This document shows positions 19,765 to 28,358 of a stretch of 64,000 bases of DNA, one piece after another; within the stretch, counting starts at the first letter, position 1; the number at the start of each line of letters is the position of its first letter. Source of the stretch: Comamonas antarctica (GTDB lineage Bacteria; Pseudomonadota; Gammaproteobacteria; Burkholderiales; Burkholderiaceae_C); contig NZ_CP054840.1 of NCBI RefSeq assembly GCF_013363755.1, positions 696,001 through 760,000 of the forward strand. Direction: 5' to 3'. The notes under the pieces were generated by a model that did no database searches, was not told the DNA's origin, and saw only the letters and a list, made by a program, of their open reading frames with translations. The translations under genes were made by a program, and so were the position numbers.

Positions 19765-20736
19765 TCACTCGACTTCGGCCGCAGGCTGGTGCATGCCGGC
19801 CGGCTGCTGCGCCGGCGCGGCTGGCGGGCGCGCTGCAGGCGCGGCCAGCGGCAGCAGCCGGGTGCCGCAGCGGCGGCAAAAGCGCGCGTCGCCTTCATGC
19901 CGGTCCTCGCCGCACATCCGGCAATCGACCCCCTTGAGGCGCGCCCGCGTGCCGGCGCTGCGCGAGATTTCCGCGCCGACGATACCCGTGGGCACGGCCA
20001 GCACCCCCCAGCCCAGCAGCATCATCACCGACGCAAAGAAGCGGCCCACCGACGTGGCCGGCGTCAGGTCGCCATAGCCGACGGTGGTGACGGTCGAGAT
20101 CGCCCAGTAGATGCCCGTCGGCACGCTGGTGAAGCCGTTTTCCGGTCCTTCGATGACGAACATCAGCGTGCCCATGACGAACACCAGCACCGCCACGACG
20201 CTCAGGAACACGAAGATCTTGCGCACGCTGGCCTGCAGCGCGCGCCCCAGCATCAGGTACTCGTCGAGAAAGCCGCGCAGTGCCGGAAAGATGTGGAAGG
20301 TGCGCACCAGCCGCAGCGCGCGCACTGCCGCCAGGTATTGCGCATCGGGAAAGAAGATCGCCAGGTAGGCGGGAATGATCGCCAGCAGATCGACGATGCC
20401 ATAGAAGCTCAGCGCATAGCGCCAGGGCTTGCGCACCGAGACCAGCCGCAGCAGGTACTCCACCGTGAACGCCAGCGTGAACACCCACTCCAGGCCGCGC
20501 AGCGCGCTGCCGCGCCAGCCCGCCGAAATCGCCGGCACGCTGTGCGCGATCACCACGCCCAGGCTCAGCACGATGGCCAGCGTCAGGTAGCGCTCGAAGG
20601 CCTTGCCCACCTGGGTGTTGGTCTCGAACACCGTGCGGTAGAGGCTCGCGCGCCAGCGCGCCACGGGCACGCCCAGGCGTTCGGCGGAAGGGTAGTTGTC
20701 GCGGAAGAAATTCGAGAACGGGGCAAACAGGCGCAT
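19765..20736 (-). CDS. Six-helix voltage-gated-type potassium channel with C-terminal zinc-ribbon-like motif
   Basis: 323 aa ion channel. Several hydrophobic helices precede an S4-like Arg-bearing segment (RALRLVRTFHIFPALRGFLDE). The pore loop carries the K+ selectivity filter TVGYGD. After the pore helix lies a four-cysteine motif (CRMC ... CRRCG, about residues 272-290) and then a Pro/Ala-rich tail. The paired CxxC knuckles look like a small zinc ribbon, an uncommon addition to bacterial Kv-like channels. Confidence 0.9.
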   Translation of the reverse strand: MRLFAPFSNFFRDNYPSAERLGVPVARWRASLYRTVFETNTQVGKAFERYLTLAIVLSLGVVIAHSVPAISAGWRGSALRGLEWVFTLAFTVEYLLRLVSVRKPWRYALSFYGIVDLLAIIPAYLAIFFPDAQYLAAVRALRLVRTFHIFPALRGFLDEYLMLGRALQASVRKIFVFLSVVAVLVFVMGTLMFVIEGPENGFTSVPTGIYWAISTVTTVGYGDLTPATSVGRFFASVMMLLGWGVLAVPTGIVGAEISRSAGTRARLKGVDCRMCGEDRHEGDARFCRRCGTRLLPLAAPAARPPAAPAQQPAGMHQPAAEVE

Positions 20737-20783
20737 GGGTCAGGCAGGAATTCGGCACGGGGGCCAGCGTGCATTGTGCGCCG

Positions 20784-22121
20784 TCAACGGCCGGTGTGGT
20801 GTTCGATGGCCTGGCGCACCTTGCCCAGCGCCAGGCGCAGCGTATCGGGCGCCACCGAACCCAGCGCCAGCCGGATCGCATGCGGCACCTGCGCCGAGGT
20901 GGCAAACGGCTGGGCCGTGGAGACCGATACGCGCTCGCGCACCAGCGCCATGGCCACCTGGTCGGCGCGCACCTCATCGGCCAGGGGCAGCCAGACGAAA
21001 TAGGAGCCGGGATGGCCCACGCGCGGCAGCGGCCCGAGCACCTCGGCGGCCAGCCGCTGGCGCTGGCGCGCGTCGCGGCGCTTTTCCTGTTCGAGCCGCG
21101 CCACCGTGCCGTCATCGACCCAGCCGCAGGCCAGCGCCGTCATCACGCCCGCGGTGTTCCAGATCGTCGCGCGGATCACGCGCTCCATCCTGTCCACCCA
21201 GGACGCGGGCACCGCCATGAAGCCCACGCGCAGGCCGGCGGCCACGTTCTTCGAGAAGCCCGAGATGTAGACCGTGCATTCGGGCGCGAGCATGGCCAGC
21301 GGAGGCGGCGCGGCCTCGGCCAGGAAGGCATAGGCGCCGTCCTCGATGATGAGCAATCCATGCTTGCGCGCGATCGCCACCAGCGCCTGGCGGTGCGCCG
21401 CGTCCGTGACCCAGCCCAGCGGGTTGTTGAGCGTCGGCATGGTGTAGATGGCGCGCACCTTGCGGCGTTGGCAGAGCTTTTCCAGGACGTCCAGATCGGT
21501 GCCGTTGCCCGCGGCCGGCACTGGCGCCAGTTCGAGGTGCTGGGTCTGGGCGATCAGCTTGAAGCCCGGGTAGGTCAGCGCATCGACGGCCACGACATCG
21601 CCGGGCTGCAGCAGCGCCATCAGCGCGGTGGCCAGGCCGTGCTGCGCGCCGTCGACCAGCAGCACCTGCGCCGCGGGCACGGCAAGGCCGCGGCGCAGCA
21701 GGTGGCGCGCGACGGCGGCGCGGTCTTGCAGTCGGCCCGCATGCGGCTGGTAACGCAGCAGCGCTTCGAGATCGCCCGCCGTGGCCAGCTGGCGCAGCCC
21801 GGCGCGCAGCAGCTCGGCCTGGCCGGGCAGGGCCGGGTAGTTGAAGCTCAGGTCGACGGTGTCCGCGGCCGCGCTTTGCAGATCGACTTCCCGCCCGCCA
21901 TACAGCGCGGTTTCCTTGACGAAGGTGCCGCGGCCCTGCTCGCCGCTGACCAGGCCCATCGCTTCGAGTTCGGCATACACCCGCGTCGCCGTGACCAGCG
22001 CCAGATGCTCGCGCGCCGCGAGCTGCCGGTGCGTGGGCAGGCGCGTGCCGGGCAGCAGCCGGCCGCTGCGGATATCCGCGGCCAGGCGATCGACCAGCGG
22101 TTTGTAGCGGGCTTGCGGCAT
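20784..22121 (-). CDS. MocR-type GntR regulator with aminotransferase domain
   Basis: 445 aa. The N-terminal GntR winged helix (YKPLVDRLAADIRSGRLLPG ... LPTHRQLAAREHLALVTATRVYAELEAMGLVSG) is fused to a fold-type I aminotransferase domain; the PLP lysine lies in SGFSKNVAAGLRVGF. MocR proteins use PLP-bound amines as effectors to control neighbouring genes. It is divergent from the EamA exporter gene 80 bp away, its likely target. ATG at 22121 is used; upstream codons in the frame lack domain similarity. Confidence 0.9.
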   Translation of the reverse strand: MPQARYKPLVDRLAADIRSGRLLPGTRLPTHRQLAAREHLALVTATRVYAELEAMGLVSGEQGRGTFVKETALYGGREVDLQSAAADTVDLSFNYPALPGQAELLRAGLRQLATAGDLEALLRYQPHAGRLQDRAAVARHLLRRGLAVPAAQVLLVDGAQHGLATALMALLQPGDVVAVDALTYPGFKLIAQTQHLELAPVPAAGNGTDLDVLEKLCQRRKVRAIYTMPTLNNPLGWVTDAAHRQALVAIARKHGLLIIEDGAYAFLAEAAPPPLAMLAPECTVYISGFSKNVAAGLRVGFMAVPASWVDRMERVIRATIWNTAGVMTALACGWVDDGTVARLEQEKRRDARQRQRLAAEVLGPLPRVGHPGSYFVWLPLADEVRADQVAMALVRERVSVSTAQPFATSAQVPHAIRLALGSVAPDTLRLALGKVRQAIEHHTGR

Positions 22122-22200
22122 AGTGGAATGTATCCATGACAATAATTTGATTGTATTGGTTGCGCTGCCTAGCATCCGTGTCTTTCACACAGGAAACCCC

Positions 22201-23070
22201 ATGGGCAGGACATCCAACGGCTGGCGCAATGGCTTCATTGGCATGCTGATCTTCAGCGGCTCCCTGCCGGCCACGCGCATCGCGGTGCTGGAGCTGGAGC
22301 CGCTGTTTCTCACCGGCGCGCGCGGCGCCCTCGCGGGCCTGCTGGCGCTGTGCGCGCTGGTACTCATGCGCCAGCAGCGTCCCACGCGCCGCCAGTGGCA
22401 TTCGCTGGCGCTGGTCGCGCTGGGCGTGGTGCTGGGCTTTCCGTTGCTCACGGCGCTCGCGCTGCAGCAGATGACATCGGCGCACGCGATGGTGTTCATG
22501 GGCATGCTGCCGCTGTCCACCGCAGTGTTCGGCGTGCTGCGCGGCGGCGAGCGCCCGCAGGCGTCGTTCTGGTGCTTCTCGCTGCTGGGCAGCGCGCTGG
22601 TGATGGCGTTTGCGCTGTCGCAAGGCCTGGGCGCGGCATGGCGTGGCGACCTGCTGATGCTGCTGGCGATCGCGGTCTGCGGCCTGGGCTACGCCGAAGG
22701 CGCCAGGCTGTCGCGCGAGCTGGGCGGCTGGCAGGTGATCTGCTGGGCGCTGGTGCTGTCGCTGCCGGCGATGCTGTTGCTGGCCGGGCTGCGCTGGCCC
22801 GCAAACCTGGGCAATGTCGGCGCCGCGGCCTGGCTCGGGCTGGCCTATGTGTCGGTGTTCAGCATGCTGATCGGCTTCGTGTTCTGGTACCGCGGGCTGG
22901 CGCAGGGCGGCATCGCCGCCGTCGGCCAGCTGCAATTGCTGCAGCCCTTCTTCGGGCTGGCGCTGGCCGCGGGCCTGCTGCACGAGGCCGTGAGCCCGGG
23001 CATGGTGGGCGTGACGCTGGCCGTGATCGGGTGCGTCGCCGGCGCCAGGCATTTCGCGCCGGCGCGCTGA
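22201..23070 (+). CDS. EamA/DMT-family transporter
   Basis: 289 aa membrane protein with about ten hydrophobic helices in two EamA repeats (GFIGMLIFSGSLPATRIAVLELEPLFLTGARG in the first; YVSVFSMLIGFVFWYRGLAQGG in the second). The family exports amino acids and other small metabolites. It is divergent from the MocR-type regulator, suggesting control by it. ATG at 22201 begins the conserved helix 1 region. It converges on the next small gene with a 2 bp gap. Confidence 0.88.
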   Translation: MGRTSNGWRNGFIGMLIFSGSLPATRIAVLELEPLFLTGARGALAGLLALCALVLMRQQRPTRRQWHSLALVALGVVLGFPLLTALALQQMTSAHAMVFMGMLPLSTAVFGVLRGGERPQASFWCFSLLGSALVMAFALSQGLGAAWRGDLLMLLAIAVCGLGYAEGARLSRELGGWQVICWALVLSLPAMLLLAGLRWPANLGNVGAAAWLGLAYVSVFSMLIGFVFWYRGLAQGGIAAVGQLQLLQPFFGLALAAGLLHEAVSPGMVGVTLAVIGCVAGARHFAPAR

Positions 23071-23072
23071 TC

Positions 23073-23318
23073 TCAGGTGATCTTGAAGGCCCAGCGCTGG
23101 GTCTTGCCGCCGGCTTTGCCTTCGTAGACCGCCCACTGCTTGATGCCCTTGACCAGCACCTTCTGGCTGATGTCGCGCACCGTTTTCTTCGCCTTGAGCT
23201 GGGCCGTGAGCCAGTCCTGGATATGCGCGTAGTGTTCGCCTTCCTGGCCGGTGGGCACCAGCAGTTCCTGGCCCGCGACCTTGCCTGCGGAAGTGACGGT
23301 GATTTCGGTGGCGGGCAT
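23073..23318 (-). CDS. Conserved small hypothetical protein
   Basis: 81 aa, no recognised domain. The sequence is soluble and Lys-rich (LKAKKTVRDISQKVLVKGIKQWAVYEGKAGGKTQRWAFKIT), without signal peptide or membrane segment. ATG at 23318 gives a compact protein; the upstream part of the frame has low-complexity composition and is unlikely to be coding. It ends 2 bp from the convergent EamA gene. Confidence 0.6.
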   Translation of the reverse strand: MPATEITVTSAGKVAGQELLVPTGQEGEHYAHIQDWLTAQLKAKKTVRDISQKVLVKGIKQWAVYEGKAGGKTQRWAFKIT

Positions 23319-23469
23319 GGAAAGAGGAGTCCGTGAAAAAGGTGGAGGCGGCGCGGCCGTGATTGGAACCGCAGCGGCCGATTGTGCCTTGCGCCGGCGC
23401 TGTGCGCCGCGGCGGGGGCATCCGCGCGGCGCGCGACAATGGGCGCTCAACGATTTGCCAGGAGCGCCC

Positions 23470-23817
23470 ATGCCGGCCCATGAAAAGATCAACTATGTCG
23501 AGTTCGCCGCGCGCGATCTCGCCGCGACCGCAGCCTTCTTCGAGGCCGCGTTCGGCTGGACATTCACGCATTACGGCCCCGACTACATGGCCTTTTCGGG
23601 CGAAGGCCTTGACGGCGGCTTCTACCGCGCCGACCTTGCGGCCCGCAGCGAGCGGGGCAGCGCGCTGCTCATCTTCTACAGCGAGCGCCTCGAGGACACC
23701 CTGGCCAAGGTCAGTGCCGCGGGCGGCGAGATCATCAAGCCGATCTTTTCCTTCCCGGGCGGGCGGCGCTTTCATTTCACCGAACCCAGCGGCAACGAAT
23801 TCGCGGTCTGGAGCTGA
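23470..23817 (+). CDS. VOC-superfamily (glyoxalase/bleomycin-resistance fold) protein
   Basis: 115 aa, one VOC module: KINYVEFAARDLAATAAFFEAAFGW at the N-terminus, RRFHFTEPSGNEFAVWS at the end. Short VOC proteins of this kind are usually dimeric and bind a metal or small ligand; the substrate cannot be told. ATG at 23470 has AGGAG just upstream. Confidence 0.85.
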   Translation: MPAHEKINYVEFAARDLAATAAFFEAAFGWTFTHYGPDYMAFSGEGLDGGFYRADLAARSERGSALLIFYSERLEDTLAKVSAAGGEIIKPIFSFPGGRRFHFTEPSGNEFAVWS

Positions 23818-23966
23818 CCGTCGCCCTGAGCGCAGGAAGGCCGCGACACCGCAGCCCGCGCCGGGTGTGTTTTATGCTGCTGGAGATGGCCGCCAGGCTT
23901 TGATTGCCTGACTGCCACCACCGTGCGCCCGCCGCGGCGTCGCCCACTTGCTGAAAGGACTTGGAA

Positions 23967-24644
23967 ATGAAGATTCTTCTGGTACTGACTTCGCACGACC
24001 AGCTCGGGGATACCGGCAAGAAAACCGGCTTCTGGCTGGAGGAGTTCACCGCTCCCTACTATGTCTTCAAGGACGCCGGCGCGCAGGTCACGCTGGCCTC
24101 GCCCGCCGGGGGGCAGCCGCCGCTCGATCCGAAAAGCGACGCGCCCGACGCCCAGACCGAAACCACCGAACGCTTTCGCCAGGACCCGGCGGCGCAACAG
24201 CTGCTGGCCACGACCGTGCCGCTGGCGCAGATCGATCCCGCCGAATTCGATGCCGTGTTCTACCCTGGCGGCCACGGCCCGCTCTGGGATCTCGCCAACG
24301 ACGCCGCGTCGATTGCCTTGCTCGAATCCTTTGCGCGTTCGGGCAAGCCCGCGGCCCTGGTCTGCCATGCGCCCGGCGCGTTGATCAAGGTGCGCGGCGC
24401 CGATGGCAAACCCTGGGTGGCCGGCCGCCGCGTCACGGGTTTTTCCAACAGCGAGGAGGCGGCCGTGGGCCTGACCCAGGTCGTGCCCTTCCTGCTTGAA
24501 GACGAGCTCAAGCGCCTGGGCGGCCAGTATGAGAAAGGCCCGGACTGGCAGTCGTACGTGGTCACCGACGGCCATCTGGTCACCGGCCAGAACCCGGGCA
24601 GCTCGGCCGCCTGCGCCCAGGCATTGCTCAAACAACTGGCCTGA
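23967..24644 (+). CDS. DJ-1/PfpI-family type 1 glutamine amidotransferase-like protein
   Basis: 225 aa, Hsp31-like branch. The nucleophile elbow is LVCHAPGAL (Cys133, His134), with an early acidic pair in WLEEFTAPYY (Glu25/26) and YPGGHGPLWDLA. Members act as chaperones, glyoxalase III or deglycase-type enzymes; the exact activity is not determinable. ATG at 23967 has AAAGGA upstream. It heads a same-strand run with the oxidoreductase and DUF1304 genes. Confidence 0.88.
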   Translation: MKILLVLTSHDQLGDTGKKTGFWLEEFTAPYYVFKDAGAQVTLASPAGGQPPLDPKSDAPDAQTETTERFRQDPAAQQLLATTVPLAQIDPAEFDAVFYPGGHGPLWDLANDAASIALLESFARSGKPAALVCHAPGALIKVRGADGKPWVAGRRVTGFSNSEEAAVGLTQVVPFLLEDELKRLGGQYEKGPDWQSYVVTDGHLVTGQNPGSSAACAQALLKQLA

Positions 24645-24680
24645 GTGGCCGCATCCCTCATTGCACCCAAAGGAGCCCGC

Positions 24681-25658
24681 ATGCGCAGTGCCGTCCACAC
24701 CCTCTTTGGCGATCCCGCCGACGTCCTTGCCCTGGCCGACAACCCCGTGCCGCAGCCCGGCCCGGGCGAAGTGCGCATCAAGATGCTGCTGTCGCCAATC
24801 CACAACCACGACCTCTGGACGGTGCGCGGGCAATACGGCTACAAGCCCACGCTGCCGGCGATCGGCGGCAGCGAAGCCGTGGGCCTGGTCGACGCGCTGG
24901 GCGAGGGCGTGCAGGGCGTGGCGCCGGGCCAGCGCGTGGCCGTGGCCGGCGTGCATGGCAGCTGGGCCGAGTATTTCATCGCCCCGGCGCCGCAACTGGT
25001 GCCGCTGCCTGAGGCCATTGCCGACGAAGCCGCGGCGCAGCTGATCGCCATGCCGCTGAGCGCGCTGATGCTGCTCGAATTCCTCGAAGTCGACAGCGGC
25101 GACTGGATCGTGCAGAACACCGCCAACGGCGCCGTCGGCAAGACGCTGGCGATGCTGGCCGCGGCGCGCGGCGTGCACACCGTCAATCTGGTGCGGCGCA
25201 ATGCCGGCGTCGAGGAGCTCGCGGCGCTGGGCATCGGCAATGCGGTCTCCACCGCGCAGCCGGACTGGCAGGCGCAGGTGCATGCCATCATCGGCGACGC
25301 CAAGCCGCGCGCCGCGGTGGACTCGATTGGCGGCAAGGCCAGCGGCGAACTGCTGGCGCTGCTGGGCGAAGGCGGCCTGCTGGTGTCCTTCGGCAGCATG
25401 GCCGGCGAGCCCATGCAGATTGCCTCGGGCGACTTGATCTTCAAGCAGGCGGTCGTCAAGGGCTTCTGGGGCAGCAAGCTCAGCGCAGCCATGTCCGTCG
25501 AAGACAAGCGCCGCCTGCTGGGCGAACTGCTGGGCCTGGCCGCCAGCGGCGCGCTCAAGCTGCCGGTCGAGGCCATCTACGACCTGGCCGACATCTCCAA
25601 GGCCGTGGCCACCAGCCTGACGCCGGGGCGCAAGGGCAAGGTGCTGCTGCGCCCTTGA
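24681..25658 (+). CDS. Zinc-type MDR oxidoreductase, enoyl-thioester-reductase-like
   Basis: 325 aa medium-chain dehydrogenase/reductase. The N-terminal GroES-like fold has NHDLWTVRGQYGYKPTLPAIGGSEAVG. The Rossmann part opens with DWIVQNTANGAVGKTLAMLAAARG, a signature close to 2-enoyl thioester reductases (MECR/ETR-like), followed by VNLVRR for NADPH binding. There are no structural-zinc cysteines. AAAGGAG precedes ATG at 24681. Quinone reductase activity is an alternative. Confidence 0.85.
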   Translation: MRSAVHTLFGDPADVLALADNPVPQPGPGEVRIKMLLSPIHNHDLWTVRGQYGYKPTLPAIGGSEAVGLVDALGEGVQGVAPGQRVAVAGVHGSWAEYFIAPAPQLVPLPEAIADEAAAQLIAMPLSALMLLEFLEVDSGDWIVQNTANGAVGKTLAMLAAARGVHTVNLVRRNAGVEELAALGIGNAVSTAQPDWQAQVHAIIGDAKPRAAVDSIGGKASGELLALLGEGGLLVSFGSMAGEPMQIASGDLIFKQAVVKGFWGSKLSAAMSVEDKRRLLGELLGLAASGALKLPVEAIYDLADISKAVATSLTPGRKGKVLLRP

Positions 25659-25695
25659 TCACCCGGCTGCAGTCTTTCACCAGCGGAGGAAACCG

Positions 25696-26049
25696 ATGAT
25701 CGCGAGCGTTCTCATTGGCCTGGTAGCAGCCATCCATTGCTACATCCTGGTGCTGGAAATGTTCCTCTGGCAGAAGCCCGCGGGCCGGCGTGCCTTCGGC
25801 CTCACGCCGGAGTTCGCCGTCCAGACCCGCACCCTGGCCGCGAACCAGGGCCTGTACAACGGCTTCCTCGCCGCCGGCCTCGTCTATGGCCTGGCGCGCG
25901 GCAGCGCGGGCCTGGAGTTCCAGTGGTTCTTCCTGCTCTGCGTGCTGGTGGCCGGTGTCTACGGCGGCTTCAGGGCCAGCCGCAAGATCCTGATGATACA
26001 GGCCTTGCCCGCGGCGCTGGCGCTGGTGACGCTGTGGTTTGAAGGCTGA
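25696..26049 (+). CDS. DUF1304 family small membrane protein
   Basis: 117 aa with four predicted helices (IASVLIGLVAAIHCYILVLEMFLW; NQGLYNGFLAAGLVYGLA; FFLLCVLVAGVYGGF; ALPAALALVTLWF). Composition and length match DUF1304. Function unknown. GGAGG lies upstream of ATG at 25696. It is the last chromosomal gene before the integrated elements. Confidence 0.85.
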   Translation: MIASVLIGLVAAIHCYILVLEMFLWQKPAGRRAFGLTPEFAVQTRTLAANQGLYNGFLAAGLVYGLARGSAGLEFQWFFLLCVLVAGVYGGFRASRKILMIQALPAALALVTLWFEG

Positions 26050-26107
26050 ATCGGACAACCCGGGTCAGCGCTTGCACGGGCACGCGATCCACAGCGCAGA
26101 AAAGAAA

Positions 26108-26139
26108 AAGGCCGCACGTCTGTGGACATGTGCAGCCTT
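26108..26139 (-). terminator. Rho-independent terminator, probably the original one of tRNA-Arg
   Basis: Inverted repeat AAGGCCGCAC/GTGCAGCCTT with a run of A on the plus strand, i.e. a T-tract for minus-strand transcripts. It lies just past the distal att core. The same arrangement (core, then a minus-strand hairpin with T-tract) occurs at the other two core copies. Before integration this would have followed the tRNA gene directly. Confidence 0.7.
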
Positions 26140-26144
26140 GGAAT

Positions 26145-26158
26145 TGGTCCCTCAGCAG
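26145..26158. repeat. att core, distal copy (left end of element 1)
   Basis: TGGTCCCTCAGCAG, a partial copy of the tRNA-Arg 3' end (54395-54409 reads TGGTCCCCTCAGCAG). The same sequence recurs in direct orientation at 39804. One C is missing relative to the tRNA copy. Confidence 0.85.
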
Positions 26159-26220
26159 CACTCGCACTCTGCCTTGAATCCCGCATGAATGCTGGGTTTC
26201 TTTTTTGGGTGTGCAAAATG

Positions 26221-26260
26221 TACCCCCAAATGTACCCCCAGAATGCAAAGGATACCCCCC
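26221..26260 (+). repeat. TACCCCC direct repeats, left end of element 1 (putative integrase arm sites)
   Basis: Three direct copies of TACCCCC at 26221, 26233 and 26253; the first two are 12 bp apart. They lie between the att core and the integrase start. Four more copies in the same orientation lie at 39650-39699, beside the core at the other end. Presence at both ends next to the cores is the expected pattern for arm-type Int binding sites, possibly also autoregulatory here. Confidence 0.75.
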
Positions 26261-26264
26261 GGCC

Positions 26265-27470
26265 ATGAAGCTGACTGACGCCAAACTACGCACGCTGAAA
26301 GAGCCAGGCAAGTACTTTGATGGTACCGGCCTGTTCCTTGACCTGACCAAAGCGGGTGGGCGGTACTGGCGCATGAAATACCGGTATGGCGGTAAGGAAA
26401 AGCTGCTGGCGTTGGGCGTGTACCCGGGGGTAAGCCTTCGGGATGCCCGCGAGCTGGCAGCACAGGCGAAGCAGGCGCTTCAGGTCGGCGAAGACCCTGC
26501 CGAGCAGCGCAAGGCTGCCAAGGTCCAAGCTGCGCATGAAGCCGTGAACACTTTCCGGGCGGCGGCGGGTGAGTGGCTCGAGCACCAGTCGGCCCGCTGG
26601 ACGCCTGTAACGCGGGAGCGCATCCGGGCATCGCTGGAGGCCGACATTCTCAAAACGATGGGTGAACGGCCGCTGGCAAGCGTCAAGCCTTTGGAGGTGA
26701 TGACTGCGGTCAAGCGCATCGAGGCGCGGGGGGCGGGCGATCAGGCGGGCCGCGTGCTGCAGCGGGTCAAGGCTATCTTCCGCTGGGCCGTAATCCATCG
26801 AAAGATCGACAGCAATCCCATGCTCGACCTGGTGCAGTCCGAGATACTCAAGCCGCGTGAAGTCAAACACCGGGCGGCGTTGGACGCCAAGGATTTACCC
26901 GCCTTCCTTGCCCAGCTCGACGCCTATGACGGTGATCCGCACACGGTCCATGCATTGCGCCTGCTGATGCTGACCGCAGCCCGCCCCGGCGAGGTTCGCG
27001 GCGCGCTGTGGGCCGAGGTGGATCTGGACGCCGCCCTGTGGATCATTCCCGCCGAGCGCATGAAGATGCGCCAGGAACACCGTGTGCCTCTGTCCAGCCA
27101 AGCCCTGGAGCTGCTGCAGTCCATGCAGTCCATGAGTGGCGGGCGTGAACTGATCTTCCCGAGCCCGTATTACCCCAGCAAGCCACTGAGTGAAAACACG
27201 TTCAATTCGGCCATGGCGCGCATGGGCTACAAGAATCTAGCTACAGCCCACGGCTTTCGTGCGCTGTTCTCGACCGTAGCCAATGAAGCCGGCTGGAGGC
27301 CCGATGTGATCGAGCGCCAGCTCGCCCACAAGGAACCGAACCAAGTGCGGGCCGCCTACCACCGCAGTACCTACATGGACGAACGCGCCAAGCTGCTGCA
27401 GTGGTGGGCCGATTACCTCGATGGCCGCAAGACCGGGAAGGTGGTACACCTGCACCAGCGCACCGCCTGA
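26265..27470 (+). CDS. int: Tyrosine recombinase (P4/IntS-type integrase), element 1
   Basis: 401 aa. The N-terminal arm-binding DUF4102-type domain (LTDAKLRTLKEPGKYFDGTGLFLDLTKAGGRYWRMKYR, LALGVYPGVSLRDAR) is followed by a core-binding SAM-like domain and a catalytic domain. The catalytic residues are visible: Arg in TAARPGEVRGALWAEVD, HGFRALFSTVANEAG (His-x-x-Arg), QLAHKEPNQVRAAYHRS, and the Tyr nucleophile likely in AAYHRS. ATG at 26265 is immediately downstream of the TACCCCC repeats; the frame upstream of it just translates those repeats. Integration into the tRNA-Arg 3' end is inferred from the att cores. Confidence 0.94.
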   Translation: MKLTDAKLRTLKEPGKYFDGTGLFLDLTKAGGRYWRMKYRYGGKEKLLALGVYPGVSLRDARELAAQAKQALQVGEDPAEQRKAAKVQAAHEAVNTFRAAAGEWLEHQSARWTPVTRERIRASLEADILKTMGERPLASVKPLEVMTAVKRIEARGAGDQAGRVLQRVKAIFRWAVIHRKIDSNPMLDLVQSEILKPREVKHRAALDAKDLPAFLAQLDAYDGDPHTVHALRLLMLTAARPGEVRGALWAEVDLDAALWIIPAERMKMRQEHRVPLSSQALELLQSMQSMSGGRELIFPSPYYPSKPLSENTFNSAMARMGYKNLATAHGFRALFSTVANEAGWRPDVIERQLAHKEPNQVRAAYHRSTYMDERAKLLQWWADYLDGRKTGKVVHLHQRTA

Positions 27471-27520
27471 GTTATCAGCAAACCTGCCAGCTCAAGTTCA
27501 CCAGGCCGCTCGATGAGACG

Positions 27521-27651
27521 CACAAGGAACCGAACCCAGTGCCGGGCTCTGTGTCGGCGCAGAAAGGCTGGAAGGTAGTACGCCAACCTCAGCGTATCAC
27601 CTGAGTTATCCGCAGACCTGCCAACGCCAGCCCGCCAGGCCGCCCAATGAG
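27521..27651 (+). pseudogene. Decayed 3' end of a second integrase gene
   Basis: Positions 27521-27545 repeat the integrase segment encoding HKEPNQV (27327-27351). Positions 27568-27651 repeat 27433-27517, which covers the integrase C-terminus, stop codon and downstream DNA. The copy lacks about 60 bp in between and keeps only a few readable residues (THKEPNPV, KVVRQPQRIT). It points to a former second, related integrase in direct orientation, now mostly deleted. Confidence 0.75.
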
Positions 27652-27662
27652 GCGGCCTTTTT
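27637..27662 (+). terminator. Rho-independent terminator after the integrase remnant
   Basis: Perfect 8-bp stem AGGCCGCC/GGCGGCCT with a CAATGA loop followed by five T. It would end transcripts from the integrase. The equivalent hairpin in the first copy, after the intact integrase, is degraded (27503-27520). Confidence 0.85.
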
Positions 27663-27727
27663 GTGCCCGTGTCCTGAGAAGGATAGCGCGGTCGATGAGG
27701 GCGAACGGCGTAGGACATTATTTTTCT

Positions 27728-27853
27728 TGGGAACGTGGGAACACGCTGTTTTTTGAGAGCTTCTATGCCTGGAAAGCGTTGATAGGTGAGAGTTTGTTGC
27801 TATCGAATTGTTTGGGAACAAATTGGGAACAAAGCGGGAACAAAGTGGGAACA
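27728..27853 (+). repeat. TGGGAACA iterons, left cluster of element 1 (putative replication origin)
   Basis: Six copies of [T/C]GGGAAC(A): 27728, 27736, 27813, 27824, 27835 and 27846. The last four are spaced exactly 11 bp, about one helical turn. AT-rich DNA follows (27854-27905). The reverse-oriented cluster at 39266-39379 uses the same octamer. P4 alpha protein binds TGTTCACC iterons at ori and crr; this element encodes a primase-helicase, so an analogous role is inferred. Confidence 0.7.
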
Positions 27854-28358
27854 AATAAAGAATATTTCTTAATATGAAAAATTTAGTGTTCTTTCTCTAT
27901 GTTGTTTTGTCTTGATTCGCTGGTGGGTGGGGCGGTTGTTGCTCCATGTGAATGCGGTAGCGGGGCTCGGTGTCTGGGCGCTTGCCGTGGTGCGGGTATG
28001 GGTCCTGCGTGTCGTAGTGCGCTTGGCTGCCGCTAGGCAGCGTGGGCCGTGACGCACATTGCCGGAAAACAGCGCGGTGGGCGTTCCCCTGGTGCCCTAT
28101 CCTATGGTCCATGGTGTGCTTGCAGCGGGCTTGAGGATGCGGCTGTATACGCGTCTACACTCGAGGATTGGGCACAGGTCTATCCATGTCGGACAACATT
28201 GACGCTAAGAGATTTTTGCGGTTGGCAAGTTCTTAGCTGTGACGCACGCGCAAAATTAAGTGCTCACATCTCATGGCAGTTGTCATAGGTAGGAGAGGCC
28301 AATAGACCGTTATATTTATTAACTGCTTTAGAAGTAACAACAAAGCGAAGGAATGGGT
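27854..28358. other. Non-coding DNA upstream of the metallophosphoesterase gene
   Basis: About 500 bp without a convincing gene. The first 50 bp are AT-rich next to the iterons. A possible ORF at 28049-28288 has no ribosome-binding site and no recognisable features. The promoter of the next gene should lie here, but no clear -35/-10 pair with standard spacing is visible. Confidence 0.5.

Noticed and set aside
27728..27853. CRISPR-like array suggested by short regular repeats
   Set aside because: Repeat units are only 8-11 bp with 3-bp gaps, there are no spacers of constant length, and no cas genes are present. Iterons explain it better.
28049..28288. 79-aa ORF upstream of the metallophosphoesterase gene
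   Set aside because: No ribosome-binding site, no recognisable sequence features, and in a region that likely holds a promoter.
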